43,384 nt of DNA, from the NCBI GenBank assembly GCA_949927585.1, contig CATLFA010000014.1:1-43384 (forward strand), in the 5' to 3' direction. This document shows, in pieces, positions 28,224 to 37,659 of this stretch (positions are counted from its first letter, which is position 1; every line of letters begins with the position of its first letter). Position numbers and translations under genes: made by a program. The notes beneath the pieces were generated by a model. That model was not told the DNA's origin, did no database searches, and saw only the letters and a list, made by a program, of their open reading frames with translations. This DNA comes from an uncultured Clostridiaceae bacterium (GTDB lineage Bacteria; Bacillota; Clostridia; TANB77; CAG-508).

Positions 28224-29948
28224 CTATTCTTTTCTCTTTTCTAATACACAATATATTATGAATATTATAAATGTTATAAATGACACAACATATGAAATGT
28301 ATGTTATTATCGTTCCTTTATATTCCACTGTTATATTTGCCTTTTCTACATTTTCTGTTACCTTGCAACCTACAAATCCATGCTCTGTTTCTATTGCTTC
28401 TATTTTTTTATTATTTAATGTTATTTTATATCCTGGATAATATAAGTATGGAAATTCTAGTATAGTTTCTTTTTCTATGCTTTCTATTTCTATAATATCT
28501 GTAAAATCTTCTTTGTTTTCTCTTATAATATTAGCAGTTCCTTGTAATATATATGTTTCATCATTTCTTTCTTTTAAATATGTACCCTGTAGCAATAGTG
28601 CTTTTTTAGGCATATATTCCCTATTTATACTCATATAGTTTATTTTTGGATTATTAAGTACTTTATTTTCATATTCAATATCTTCTATTTTATTATTTGA
28701 TGTAAACTCTAATAATATAGGAATAGTATATATAATCATAAGTATAATTAATATAGTTGTAACTACTACTCTTGTTATATCTTTATTAAATAACATTTTT
28801 ATTAATATATACAAATTTACACCTAATACAAAGGATATAAAAAATGCAAAAAACGTTAACATTCTCCATGGATATTGTAGTGTACACAATATATTTGGAA
28901 ATAAAAACCATGGGCAATATTTTGTACACATAAATAAAGATATAACAGCAAACATCCAAGATATTATATAAAAATCTTTATATTTTTTATCTATTTTCTT
29001 ATATACAAATATTGTTAAGCACATTAATGTAAATATTGGTACTCCTATTATATAAATGGCTGATTTTTTGTAGCTTTGTGATAATAATTCTCCATTATAT
29101 ACAAATAAATCTTTTATTTCTAGTGTATTTTTATATACATAGTCTGCATTTGTAACCATTAACTCGTTATCGAATATTGTATATTGTGTTAAAAATCTCG
29201 CTTCTAACATTGGTGCTATAAAAAGTGCAGACATTAATAATATAAATATTACATTAATTAGCAATTTTTTTATTATTTCTTTTTCTTTTAGTTTTTTTAT
29301 ATTAAATAGTAAATATAAAAAGCATATTATTGCTGTATAAAATGTTGTAACTGTATGTGTTAATAATAGCCCTGTTGCACCTATTGTTATATAATAGTGT
29401 TTGTTTCCTTCTTGATTAAATAAGTTATATACTCCTATAAATAAAATTGGTAAAAATACAAACGAAGCAAACTCTCCTATTGCAAACCTTATATATACAT
29501 CTCCTAATTTATATGGAACTATTAGATATATAATTGATGAAAATAATGCTATTATTTTTCTATTTGTTACTTTATTTACAAAACTATACATTGTTATTCC
29601 TGATAGAATAATACATAAAGAAGCAAATATTTTTAAAGCTATTACATATGTTGATGTAAATATTTTAATTAGAAGTGGTATATATGTTACTATTGGATTA
29701 TAAAATAAATTCATAGCATAACCCCAATTGTTACAAAAATATGGAGCTATAATAGGTGGTATTTCATCTATCTCTAATGTATTTTTAGTTCCTACTAATC
29801 TTAAAAGATGTAAACAACCATCATGTGTATCTCGTAAATTCATTTTTAATAATGGAATACTTAAAACTATTCCTATTACTATTATTATCATTACATGTAT
29901 CCATTTATTATTCTTGATTTCTTCTATTAATTTGTTAAATTTTTTCAT
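28224..29948 (-). CDS. YfhO-like multipass membrane protein
   Basis: A 574-residue paralog of the preceding gene (shared MSF/NMRDTHDGCLHLLRLVGT-type start and WGYAMNLFYNPIVTYIPLLI). About a dozen helices and a C-terminal beta-rich domain followed by one last helix. It resembles GT-C-fold, YfhO-type enzymes that modify wall polymers with sugars; this role is inferred. No in-frame CGG codon. The two paralogs are in tandem, with a repeat fragment near 28075-28110 between them. Confidence 0.7.
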   Translation of the reverse strand: MKKFNKLIEEIKNNKWIHVMIIIVIGIVLSIPLLKMNLRDTHDGCLHLLRLVGTKNTLEIDEIPPIIAPYFCNNWGYAMNLFYNPIVTYIPLLIKIFTSTYVIALKIFASLCIILSGITMYSFVNKVTNRKIIALFSSIIYLIVPYKLGDVYIRFAIGEFASFVFLPILFIGVYNLFNQEGNKHYYITIGATGLLLTHTVTTFYTAIICFLYLLFNIKKLKEKEIIKKLLINVIFILLMSALFIAPMLEARFLTQYTIFDNELMVTNADYVYKNTLEIKDLFVYNGELLSQSYKKSAIYIIGVPIFTLMCLTIFVYKKIDKKYKDFYIISWMFAVISLFMCTKYCPWFLFPNILCTLQYPWRMLTFFAFFISFVLGVNLYILIKMLFNKDITRVVVTTILIILMIIYTIPILLEFTSNNKIEDIEYENKVLNNPKINYMSINREYMPKKALLLQGTYLKERNDETYILQGTANIIRENKEDFTDIIEIESIEKETILEFPYLYYPGYKITLNNKKIEAIETEHGFVGCKVTENVEKANITVEYKGTIITYISYVVSFITFIIFIIYCVLEKRKE

Positions 29949-30107
29949 GTACTTACCTCACTCAAAAACTTGTAAAAAGCAAACTTTATACTCTTTGCTA
30001 CTCACTTCTTGTTATTAATTTTATATTATTATATCACTAAAATTTTACTTTTCAAAGTATATAATATATTTTTTTAAAGGTACTGTACCAAAAGTAGATT
30101 ATCTTCA

Positions 30108-30136
30108 CAAAAAAAACAGCATCTAATGCTGTTTCT
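30108..30136 (-). terminator. Hairpin terminator after rpmF
   Basis: AAAAACAGCAT and ATGCTGTTT form a stem just after the rpmF stop, with T-rich flank on the minus strand. Confidence 0.7.
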
Positions 30137-30143
30137 TATTATT

Positions 30144-30326
30144 TTAGTCTTCTTTTTTTGCTACTACTTCTTTTCCATTATAGTAACCACAGTTTGAACA
30201 AACTCTATGTTGCATCATCATTTCGTGGCAATGTGGACATGCTACTAAATTTTTGTTTTCTAATTTCCATGTTGATCTTTTTAAACCTGTTCTTGCTTTA
30301 GACCATCTTCTTTTTGGTTGTGCCAT
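30144..30326 (-). CDS. rpmF: 50S ribosomal protein L32
   Basis: A 60-residue basic protein, MAQPKRRWSKARTGLKRSTW, with a zinc ribbon CPHC...CSNCG typical of bL32. Start follows GAGGAGGG. It has its own terminator. No CGG codon, as expected for a highly expressed gene. Confidence 0.95.
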   Translation of the reverse strand: MAQPKRRWSKARTGLKRSTWKLENKNLVACPHCHEMMMQHRVCSNCGYYNGKEVVAKKED

Positions 30327-30437
30327 TTTTAATTCCCTCCTCTTTACGTAAGTTCTTATATATGTATATCTATTTGCATAGCTTTCTCTTTTTAGATACT
30401 ATAAAATTATACTAAAATTTGAAATTGTTGTCAATAC

Positions 30438-31595
30438 TTATATAAAATTTTCAAAAGTTTCTTCATATTTTTTTACTATTTCTTGCCAATTATATTTACA
30501 TTTTATTCTATTTCTAGCATTTTCACGATATATTTCCTTTTCTTTTTTTGATATTTTTTCTATTTTATTTATTAATTTGCTTAAATTATTTTCTTCTTTA
30601 TTCCAATAAAATGCTCCATTTTCAGCTACTTCTTTATTAAACCCTACATCTAATAACAAATTTAAATCTGTTGTAGCTAAAGCTTCTAATAAAGATGGGT
30701 TTGTTCCTCCTACTTCATGTCCATGCAAATATGCATATGCATTTTTTCTTATTAATGTTAGCAATTCTTCATCATATACTGTTCCTACAAATTTAATTCT
30801 TTTGTCTTTATCAAAGTTGGTCTTTTGTTTTAATTCTTCATAAAATTTGTTTTGTTCTACATTTGTAATAATTACTAAATCTTTTCTTGTATTAGATTTC
30901 ATGAATTCTTTTATCATTGTTTCATAATTATTTTCAGGTACAAATCTTCCTACAATTAAATAATATTCATTTCTTTTTACATGTTTTTCCAAGCACCAGT
31001 CTACTAATTTATTAACTTTATTAGTTTGATTTAATTCTGAACCATATGCAATAAATTTAGTTTTTGGATTATACTTTTTATACTCATCTTTTATATATTC
31101 CTGCATATTTATTGCATCACATATAAGTAAATCTGCATGTTTAGCCATTTTTCCTTCACATATTTTAAAGAATTTTCTTAATATTAAGTTCCATTTAGCT
31201 CTTTTCCATTCGCATCCATCAGGGTTAACATATACTTTTGCTCCTAATTTGTGTAATCTGTTTTTATAAAATCCAATAAATAAACCAACTCCTGTACCTA
31301 ATATATATACTATTGGTTCTTTAATATTATTTTTCTTTATATATTTTATAGTTTTTTCTAAAGCAACCAAATCATAATATTCGGCTTTAGCGGGCCCTAT
31401 ATTAGGTACTTTTATATTAAAACATCTACTATTATTATATTCAAATTCACAATTGTCATTTCCAATACATGCTACATGGTATTTTATATTGTTACTTATT
31501 TTTTTAGCTGTCAAATTTTCAACAAAAGTTTCAAATCCACCATATTTAGCAGGTATTCCATTTGAACCTATAATAAAAACGTTTCTTTCATTCAT
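30438..31595 (-). CDS. Glycosyltransferase, DUF1972/rhamnosyltransferase type
   Basis: A 385-residue GT-B (GT4-like) enzyme. IIGSNGIPAKYGGFETFVEN is typical of the DUF1972 N-terminal domain found in Cps2T-type beta-1,4-rhamnosyltransferases; GGTNPSLLEALATT is the C-terminal donor-binding motif. It probably adds a sugar to a cell-surface polysaccharide. Eighteen bases separate it from the GT2 gene upstream. Confidence 0.8.
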   Translation of the reverse strand: MNERNVFIIGSNGIPAKYGGFETFVENLTAKKISNNIKYHVACIGNDNCEFEYNNSRCFNIKVPNIGPAKAEYYDLVALEKTIKYIKKNNIKEPIVYILGTGVGLFIGFYKNRLHKLGAKVYVNPDGCEWKRAKWNLILRKFFKICEGKMAKHADLLICDAINMQEYIKDEYKKYNPKTKFIAYGSELNQTNKVNKLVDWCLEKHVKRNEYYLIVGRFVPENNYETMIKEFMKSNTRKDLVIITNVEQNKFYEELKQKTNFDKDKRIKFVGTVYDEELLTLIRKNAYAYLHGHEVGGTNPSLLEALATTDLNLLLDVGFNKEVAENGAFYWNKEENNLSKLINKIEKISKKEKEIYRENARNRIKCKYNWQEIVKKYEETFENFI

Positions 31596-31613
31596 TATTT
31601 TTCTCCAATCTTT

Positions 31614-32516
31614 CTAAAACCTATTTAAAATAATACCAATTTTAATCTTCCTATCTATTCTAGGAATATTTGTCCTAAACTTTTTATTTTCAAGTAGCCA
31701 TTTCTTCGCTTTCCAATTTGTCTGATAATTAATTAAATTATTTACTAATTCCTTCGTATTATCTGTTAATAATTCTTCATATCCACTTTTTAATTCTTTT
31801 GCTATATTAACCCTCATACTGATTTTATCAATAAACGCAATTTTTAGTTGCTTTTTTAACTTTCTAAATCCTTCATCCTTATAACCTACTACATTATTTC
31901 CATGTTGTCTATATTTAATATATGTGTTTTCATCAACAACTACATTTCCGCCAATAGCATAACATACTCTTGTTATCCATGAATCATGCATTATTATATA
32001 ACTTGGATTATATGTTTTAATTGCATTACATAGTTTTTTATTAAAAACCATTGTACAACCTGTTGCAAAGTTTTTTACCATTTCTCCTTCAAAGCAGAGG
32101 TTTCCACTTACTTTTTTTATTTCTATTGTATTTAGTTCTTCATCTACTACTTCTAAAGCAGAAATATACAGAGAAGGAATATTGGTATCATTTTCTATTT
32201 TTTCTATTGCAGAAATAATCTTTTTTGAATTCCAAACATCATCTTGGTCTGCAAATGCATAGTAATCTGCTTCTTTTGATTGATTTACTAAATCTATAAA
32301 ACTTTTTGCTGCACCTATGTTTTTGCCTATATAATAACTTACATTTGTATTTTCTTTTACTATTTTTTCTAATATACTTAAAGTTTTATCTGTTGAGCCA
32401 TCATCTCTTATAAGTAAGCTTACTTCAACATTTTCTTGACTTAATATACTATCAATTTGCTCTTTTAAATATTTCTCTCCATTATATGTAGACATTAGAA
32501 CTTGTACATTTTTCAT
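31614..32516 (-). CDS. Glycosyltransferase family 2
   Basis: A 300-residue GT-A enzyme. VLMSTYNGEKYLKEQIDSIL and the DDGS motif bind the nucleotide sugar, with ADQDDVW the metal-binding segment. It is a likely rhamnosyl- or related transferase for surface polysaccharide (inference), in one operon with 30438-31595. Start follows AAAAGGAG. Confidence 0.85.
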   Translation of the reverse strand: MKNVQVLMSTYNGEKYLKEQIDSILSQENVEVSLLIRDDGSTDKTLSILEKIVKENTNVSYYIGKNIGAAKSFIDLVNQSKEADYYAFADQDDVWNSKKIISAIEKIENDTNIPSLYISALEVVDEELNTIEIKKVSGNLCFEGEMVKNFATGCTMVFNKKLCNAIKTYNPSYIIMHDSWITRVCYAIGGNVVVDENTYIKYRQHGNNVVGYKDEGFRKLKKQLKIAFIDKISMRVNIAKELKSGYEELLTDNTKELVNNLINYQTNWKAKKWLLENKKFRTNIPRIDRKIKIGIILNRF

Positions 32517-32602
32517 TTTTTACTCCTTTTGATTTTAAGCAATTTGGCTTTTCATAACTTATCTCTAACTAGTTACTTGCTTGAAATATTCACATCTAAA
32601 AA

Positions 32603-33136
32603 TTAGTTTATCTTGTATTTCAATGTATTAAATATTTTAACAATTATTATCATAATAACAATTCCTGTTAGTACACCTAATGAATCTATACAAACATCTC
32701 TAAATTCACAGCTTCTACCTGATATAAATAGTTGATGTATTTCATCTGATATGGCATATAATGTTCCAAATAACCAGCTATATAGTATTCTTTTATTTCT
32801 AACCTTTTTTACTTGTAAGGGTGGGAATTTCTCGTCCATATTGCAAAAGCTATTTTGTTTTTCACATGCAAGTGCAAAGTTTATAGTTAAAAATCCTAGT
32901 AATGTGTATATTGAAAAATGCGCCATTTTTCTTACAATTGGTTGTAACACTTCATTTGCTATATGCTCTTTTTTATATTCTTCCATATTTTTAAATTGTG
33001 GTAATACTTTTATCACAAAATTTACAATTCTTCCACTTGAGGCACTTGAGGTGTCTGCTACTTGATTAGAAAAGTAAAATATTGTTATACAGTTTATAAT
33101 TATTAATATTAAAAATATTACTTTTCTTTCCTTCAT
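32603..33136 (-). CDS. VanZ-like membrane protein
   Basis: A 177-residue protein with four hydrophobic segments and the VanZ-like signatures FYFSNQ near the start, RKMAHFSIYTLLGF in the middle and DEIHQLFISGRSCEFRDV later. The family is linked to teicoplanin resistance in one member, but the general role is unknown. It begins the run with the two glycosyltransferases. Confidence 0.8.
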   Translation of the reverse strand: MKERKVIFLILIIINCITIFYFSNQVADTSSASSGRIVNFVIKVLPQFKNMEEYKKEHIANEVLQPIVRKMAHFSIYTLLGFLTINFALACEKQNSFCNMDEKFPPLQVKKVRNKRILYSWLFGTLYAISDEIHQLFISGRSCEFRDVCIDSLGVLTGIVIMIIIVKIFNTLKYKIN

Positions 33137-33162
33137 TTTACTCCTTTTTTCTAATTAACAGA

Positions 33163-33250
33163 GTGACAATGGGACGGAGTTTTTGTCACTAGTGTTTCAG
33201 TTAGGTTAGCCCTTCAAAGTGTAGTGACAAAAACTCCGTCCCATTGTCAC
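33163..33250. repeat. Long perfect inverted repeat abutting argS stop
   Basis: The arms 33163-33190 and 33223-33250 are perfect 28-base reverse complements (GTGACAATGGGACGG...), separated by 32 bases. The right arm ends at the first base of the argS stop codon. It could act as a strong terminator, though it has no T run of its own; alternatively it is a miniature inverted-repeat element. Confidence 0.8.
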
Positions 33251-34956
33251 TACATTCTACTTGGCATTTCTATTCCTAGTAAGCCTGCTCCTGTTTTTAA
33301 TATTGTTCCTACTGCATTTGTTAAATATAAACGAGTATCTTGTTTTTCTTTATCTTCTCCAATAATTTTATTGCTATTGTAAAAACTACTAAAACTTTGG
33401 CTTAAATCTATTAAATACCTAGATAATATTGATGGTTCATTTTTTTGAACTACTTGTTTTAATACTTCTTCAAAATTCGAAATTGTTTTAATAACATTTA
33501 TTGATGAACAATCTGTTAATATATCTATATTTATATCTTCATATTTAGGTAAGTATCCAGCCTTTTCTATTACACTTTTTGTACGTACATATATGTATTG
33601 AATATATGGTCCTGTTTCTCCTTGAAAATTAAGCATTGTATCCCAGTCAAATATTTCGTCCTTTATTCTACTATTCGATAAATCATTGAATATTACTGCT
33701 CCTATTCCAACTTTTTTTGCTACTTCTTCCTTTTCTTCTAAATCTGGATTTTTCTCTTCTATTACTTTTAAAGCTCTTGTTATTGCTTCATTTAATAAAT
33801 CTTCTAATTTTATAATATTTCCTTCTCTAGTAGACATCTTTCCTTCTTTTAGCCTTACCATTCCAAAAGGAACATGTTCTAATCCATTTATATATTTTTC
33901 ATCTAAATTTAACAATTTTGCAACTTCAAATACTTGTTTAAAATGTAAAACTTGTTCATATGATGTTACATATAATGCTTTATCAAAATTGTAGTTTCTT
34001 GCTCTATATAAAATAGCCGCTAAGTCACGTGTTGCATATGTTGTAGAACCGTTTGTTTTTCCTATAATACATGGTGCTGTATTTTCACCTAAACCTATTA
34101 TACGTGCTCCTTCTGATTCTACTAATTTCCCTGTTTCTTCTAATTTCTTTACAACTTCTCCCATTTTGTCTGAATAGAAAGCTTCTCCATTCCATGAATC
34201 AAATTTACTTCCTAATAGATCATATACTCTTTGAAATTCTTTTAGACTTAAGCTTCTAAACTTTGACCAAATCTCTGTACAGTATTTATCTCCATCTTCT
34301 AATTTTTTGAAGTTATTTCTACATTCTTCTAAAACACTTTCGTCTTCTTTACAAAGGTTATTTATTCTTACATATATTTTTGTAAGTTCATCTATTGGGT
34401 TTGCTTCTATATTGTATTCTTCACCCCATCTTTTATACCCTTCTATTAATTTACCAAATTGTGTTCCGTAGTCTCCTAAATGGTTTATTCCTATAACATT
34501 ATAACCTAAATATTTATATATATTGTATAAAGCTCCACCTATTACTGTTGAACGTAAATGTCCTATATGAAATGGTTTTGCAATATTAGGTGAAGAGTAG
34601 TCTATTACTATATTTTTACCTTCTCCTATATTTGAAGTTCCATAATTTTCATTTCTATTTTCAAATTCTTGTAATACTTCTTCTACCAAAATAGAATTGT
34701 TTACAAAGAAATTTAGGTATCCTCCTACTATTTCTACTTTATTTATATATTTATCATCTATTTCTAAATTTTCTTTTATATCACTTGCAATAGCTGGTGG
34801 TGCCTTTCTTAGTTCTTTTGCTAGCTTAAAGCATGGGAAAGCATAATCTCCCATTGAAGTGTCTTTTGGTACTTCTATATAGCTCTCTAATTCTTCTTTA
34901 TTTATATTAACCGTTTTACTTATAGCTTCTGCTATCTTTTCTTTAAAATTTAACAT
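33250..34956 (-). CDS. argS: Arginyl-tRNA synthetase
   Basis: A 568-residue class I synthetase. The HIGH signature is at about 130-133 (AKPFHIGHLRST) and the KMSK equivalent is KMSTREG. An N-terminal Add1-type domain recognises tRNA-Arg and a C-terminal DALR domain binds the anticodon region. It contains no in-frame CGG codon. It charges whichever Arg tRNAs exist, which matters for the CGG hypothesis. Start follows AAGGAGAG. Confidence 0.95.
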   Translation of the reverse strand: MLNFKEKIAEAISKTVNINKEELESYIEVPKDTSMGDYAFPCFKLAKELRKAPPAIASDIKENLEIDDKYINKVEIVGGYLNFFVNNSILVEEVLQEFENRNENYGTSNIGEGKNIVIDYSSPNIAKPFHIGHLRSTVIGGALYNIYKYLGYNVIGINHLGDYGTQFGKLIEGYKRWGEEYNIEANPIDELTKIYVRINNLCKEDESVLEECRNNFKKLEDGDKYCTEIWSKFRSLSLKEFQRVYDLLGSKFDSWNGEAFYSDKMGEVVKKLEETGKLVESEGARIIGLGENTAPCIIGKTNGSTTYATRDLAAILYRARNYNFDKALYVTSYEQVLHFKQVFEVAKLLNLDEKYINGLEHVPFGMVRLKEGKMSTREGNIIKLEDLLNEAITRALKVIEEKNPDLEEKEEVAKKVGIGAVIFNDLSNSRIKDEIFDWDTMLNFQGETGPYIQYIYVRTKSVIEKAGYLPKYEDINIDILTDCSSINVIKTISNFEEVLKQVVQKNEPSILSRYLIDLSQSFSSFYNSNKIIGEDKEKQDTRLYLTNAVGTILKTGAGLLGIEMPSRM

Positions 34957-35026
34957 TAATATCTCTCCTTAAATAATTTCTTGTATATTTTATCAAAAAC
35001 ACCTAAGAAATTCAATTGTTTTAAAT

Positions 35027-35053
35027 AAAAAAACTCCCAAATTGGGAGTTTTT
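35027..35053 (-). terminator. Hairpin terminator after the 35064-35408 gene
   Basis: AAAAACTCCCAA and TTGGGAGTTTTT form a 12-bp stem, with T run on the minus strand side. Confidence 0.8.
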
Positions 35054-35063
35054 ATGTTTTATT

Positions 35064-35408
35064 TTACCATTTTCCTTCGATTTTTCCTTTAATATCTAAT
35101 GGAATGTTATCTACATCATATGTTTTATTTTTTCCTGCTTCCATTTCACTTGTTGTAACTCTTGTAAAACTTTGTACCTTTTCAGCTTTAACAATGTCCG
35201 AAGCTCTTAACATTAATGAACTTTCATAAATTGAATTTTCATGATCTATAGCATCTAATAAAATGTATCGTTCTTGTGTTGTATTTTTCTTTAAACTATC
35301 TAATACTTTCTCTAATGCTTTATCAGAGACTTTCTTTTCTTCTTCAAGCTTTAAAATGTAACTATACCGTTGTTCATCTGTAAGATCGTTATACTCTTCT
35401 CTTGTCAT
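35064..35408 (-). CDS. Small charged orphan protein; CGG reads as Arg
   Basis: A 114-residue soluble protein (MTREEYNDLTDEQRYSYILK) with a helical first half and AGKNKTYDVDNIPLDI near the end. Good AAGGAGG site and its own terminator. One in-frame CGG (35369) reads as Arg; skipping its C would give TAA after five codons. I do not recognise the family. Together with the gene at 25960 it is an exception to the CGG pattern. Confidence 0.6.
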   Translation of the reverse strand: MTREEYNDLTDEQRYSYILKLEEEKKVSDKALEKVLDSLKKNTTQERYILLDAIDHENSIYESSLMLRASDIVKAEKVQSFTRVTTSEMEAGKNKTYDVDNIPLDIKGKIEGKW

Positions 35409-35495
35409 TTTGCATCCTCCTTAACAAATTATTGTTGTTGGAAATTACTATTAGTTTCTTGTACATAATAACATAAATTATTATAAAATACAAGA

Positions 35496-36632
35496 CTAGT
35501 CTCCTAAATTAATTCCTATGTTTCTAGCTGTTTTTACTAAATCATCTTCCATTGTAACTATTTTTACATTTCCTAATGTTCCGTCTTGTAAAGCACCTAT
35601 CTCTTTATTGTTTCCTACTACATCTTCTAGAGATACACAATCTAATTTTCCATTTTTTATTACTGTAAGAACATTGAATTTTTCTTTAAGAGCAAGTTCC
35701 ATTGCTTTTGAACCATATTTTGTAGAAAGAACTCTATCATAAGCTGTTGGTGTTCCTCCTCTTTGCATATATCCTAACACTGTACATCTTGCTGTTAAGC
35801 CTGTTAATCTTTCTAATTCTTCTGCTACTTTTTCGCCTGCACCACCAAGTTTTACATTTATTACACCTTCGCCATTATCTTTTTTACCTGCTATGGCCAT
35901 TTCTCCACCTTTTGGGTATGCACCTTCTGAAACAACTACAACACTAAAATTTTTACCATTTTCTTGTCTTTTCTTTATTGCTTGTGATGCTTTATTTATA
36001 TCATATGGAATTTCTGGAATTAAAGCAATATCTGCTCCACCTGCTATTGCTGATTCTAAAGCTATCCATCCTGCTTCTCTTCCCATTACTTCTAAAACCA
36101 TTATTCTGTTATGTGTTTCTGCTGTTGTATGAAGTCTATCTAATGCTTCTGTTGCAACAGTAACAGCAGTATTATATCCAAAAGTTATATCTGTACATGC
36201 AACATCATTGTCTATTGTTTTTGGCACACCTATAACATTTATTCCTTTTAGCGAAAGGTCTCTTGCTGATTTTTGTGTACTATCTCCTCCTAATGTAAAT
36301 ATACAATCAAAACCGTCTTCTTTTACATTTTGAACACATTTATCAGATAAATCTTTATATTCTACATTTCCATTTTCATCTACTACCTTATAATGGAATA
36401 CATTTGCATTTGTTGAAGAAGATATTATTGAGCCTCCTTTTTGAAGAATTCCTGATGCTGTATTAGTACTACTTAATTTAATATAGTCATTTTTTAGAAG
36501 TCCTCTATATCCATCTATAAATCCATAACATTCAATATTATTACTTTCAGCAGTTTTTACAATTGCTCTTATAACAGCATTAAACCCTGAAACATCTCCA
36601 CCATTTGCAAGTATTGCTACTTTTTTTACCAT
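35496..36632 (-). CDS. pfkA: 6-phosphofructokinase
   Basis: A 378-residue PFK. Motifs: LANGGDVSGFNAVIRAIV, LGGDSTQKSARDLS, PKTIDNDVACTDITFGYNTA (catalytic Asp), and LGYMQRGGTPTAYDRV. It catalyses the committed step of glycolysis. In classical ATP enzymes the first motif is GGDG and the second PGTIDND; PPi-dependent ones have GGDD and PKTIDND. Here it is GGDS with PKTIDND, so the phosphoryl donor cannot be told. The length fits the longer 'group III' branch. No in-frame CGG. Confidence 0.9.
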   Translation of the reverse strand: MVKKVAILANGGDVSGFNAVIRAIVKTAESNNIECYGFIDGYRGLLKNDYIKLSSTNTASGILQKGGSIISSSTNANVFHYKVVDENGNVEYKDLSDKCVQNVKEDGFDCIFTLGGDSTQKSARDLSLKGINVIGVPKTIDNDVACTDITFGYNTAVTVATEALDRLHTTAETHNRIMVLEVMGREAGWIALESAIAGGADIALIPEIPYDINKASQAIKKRQENGKNFSVVVVSEGAYPKGGEMAIAGKKDNGEGVINVKLGGAGEKVAEELERLTGLTARCTVLGYMQRGGTPTAYDRVLSTKYGSKAMELALKEKFNVLTVIKNGKLDCVSLEDVVGNNKEIGALQDGTLGNVKIVTMEDDLVKTARNIGINLGD

Positions 36633-36719
36633 AACTATTTTTCCTCCTAAAATTTTCTTACCTTGTTTCTTATTATATCAATAAATGAATTTTTTACAAC
36701 AGTTTTTTAAAATTTTTGA

Positions 36720-36780
36720 ATAGAAGTTGGAAGTTAGCAGTTAGCGGTTGAAAGTTGGCGGAATTTCTTCCAAGAAGTAA
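36720..36780. repeat. Half copy of the 'AACTTCC' repeat plus gene scrap
   Basis: GAAGTTGGAAGTTAGCAGTT and GAAAGTTGGCGGAATTTCTT match one half of the element at 23604-23700. To its right (about 36780-36876) is an open frame without start, reading CAFCKEPNCPLRYEPNHS, a cysteine-rich scrap that may be the tail of a lost zinc-binding protein. The remainder of 36633-36976 holds only the spoIIIAH terminator. Confidence 0.45.
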
Positions 36781-36938
36781 TTAAAGGTAATATTGAATGT
36801 GCATTTTGTAAAGAACCTAACTGTCCTTTGCGGTATGAGCCTAATCATTCAATGATATCTGGCGGTACTAGATATTGATGTAAAAAAGATTTTGAAAAAA
36901 GAGAAAAAAAGTATTTGGTAAAAAACTGCCGTAACCAA

Positions 36939-36968
36939 TAAAAGGAGCTTTAATTAGCTCCTTTTATT
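36939..36968 (-). terminator. Terminator of the spoIIIA operon
   Basis: TAAAAGGAGCT and AGCTCCTTTTA form a perfect stem just after spoIIIAH, with T run on the minus strand. Confidence 0.8.
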
Positions 36969-36976
36969 ATATATTA

Positions 36977-37630
36977 TTATTTATTACTTATATGTATATT
37001 ACTAATCTCAGCTTGCATTTCTCTTGCTATTATATTTTGAATTTGTGCTATTTGGTCTTGTTCTAGTTTCTCTGACCTAATAACTACACTAACACTTTCT
37101 CCATTAATAAAAATTACACTATCTTTAATTCCTTTTGTTTTTATCAAATTTTCACATATCATAATTTTATTTTTGCAGTCATTTATATTTTTAATTTCTG
37201 TTTGTGCTATTGTTTTTTGGTCTGATGCAATTTTTTCATTTTCTAAAATCTTTTCATATGTTTCTATCATTTGTGAATACATTGTGTCTCTTGTTAATTT
37301 TGAAGATGAGAAATATTCGTCTATTTCTTTTGCATTTGTTTCCACTACATTGTCTTTATTATTAGTTTCTACATTTTTATTTTCTATATTTTCATTATTT
37401 AATTGTTCATTTGTTATTGCATTTTCATTAACTGTATTACTATCAACCACTCCATTACTATTAACTAATTTTGCATCTCCAATTCCTGCATATTCTAAAG
37501 TAGTATTTAATTCAGTACTTGTTTGAATAGTATTTGCATCATTATTTGCTGTATAACTCAAATATCCTGCTGAAACTAACATAAGTGCAATAACAAAAAT
37601 AATAACTTGATTTCTTTTTAAACTTTTCAT
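36977..37630 (-). CDS. spoIIIAH: Stage III sporulation protein AH
   Basis: A 217-residue protein: N-terminal membrane helix (VIIFVIALMLVSAGYLSY), an Asn-rich linker (residues 40-110) and the conserved YscJ/FliF-like ring-building domain (MIETYEKILENEKIASDQKT to the end). In sporulation it meets forespore SpoIIQ across the intermembrane space as part of the feeding-tube channel. Last gene of the operon. No CGG codon. Confidence 0.88.
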   Translation of the reverse strand: MKSLKRNQVIIFVIALMLVSAGYLSYTANNDANTIQTSTELNTTLEYAGIGDAKLVNSNGVVDSNTVNENAITNEQLNNENIENKNVETNNKDNVVETNAKEIDEYFSSSKLTRDTMYSQMIETYEKILENEKIASDQKTIAQTEIKNINDCKNKIMICENLIKTKGIKDSVIFINGESVSVVIRSEKLEQDQIAQIQNIIAREMQAEISNIHISNK

Positions 37631-37659
37631 TTTTGGCCTCCCTAATATACTTTTTAATT

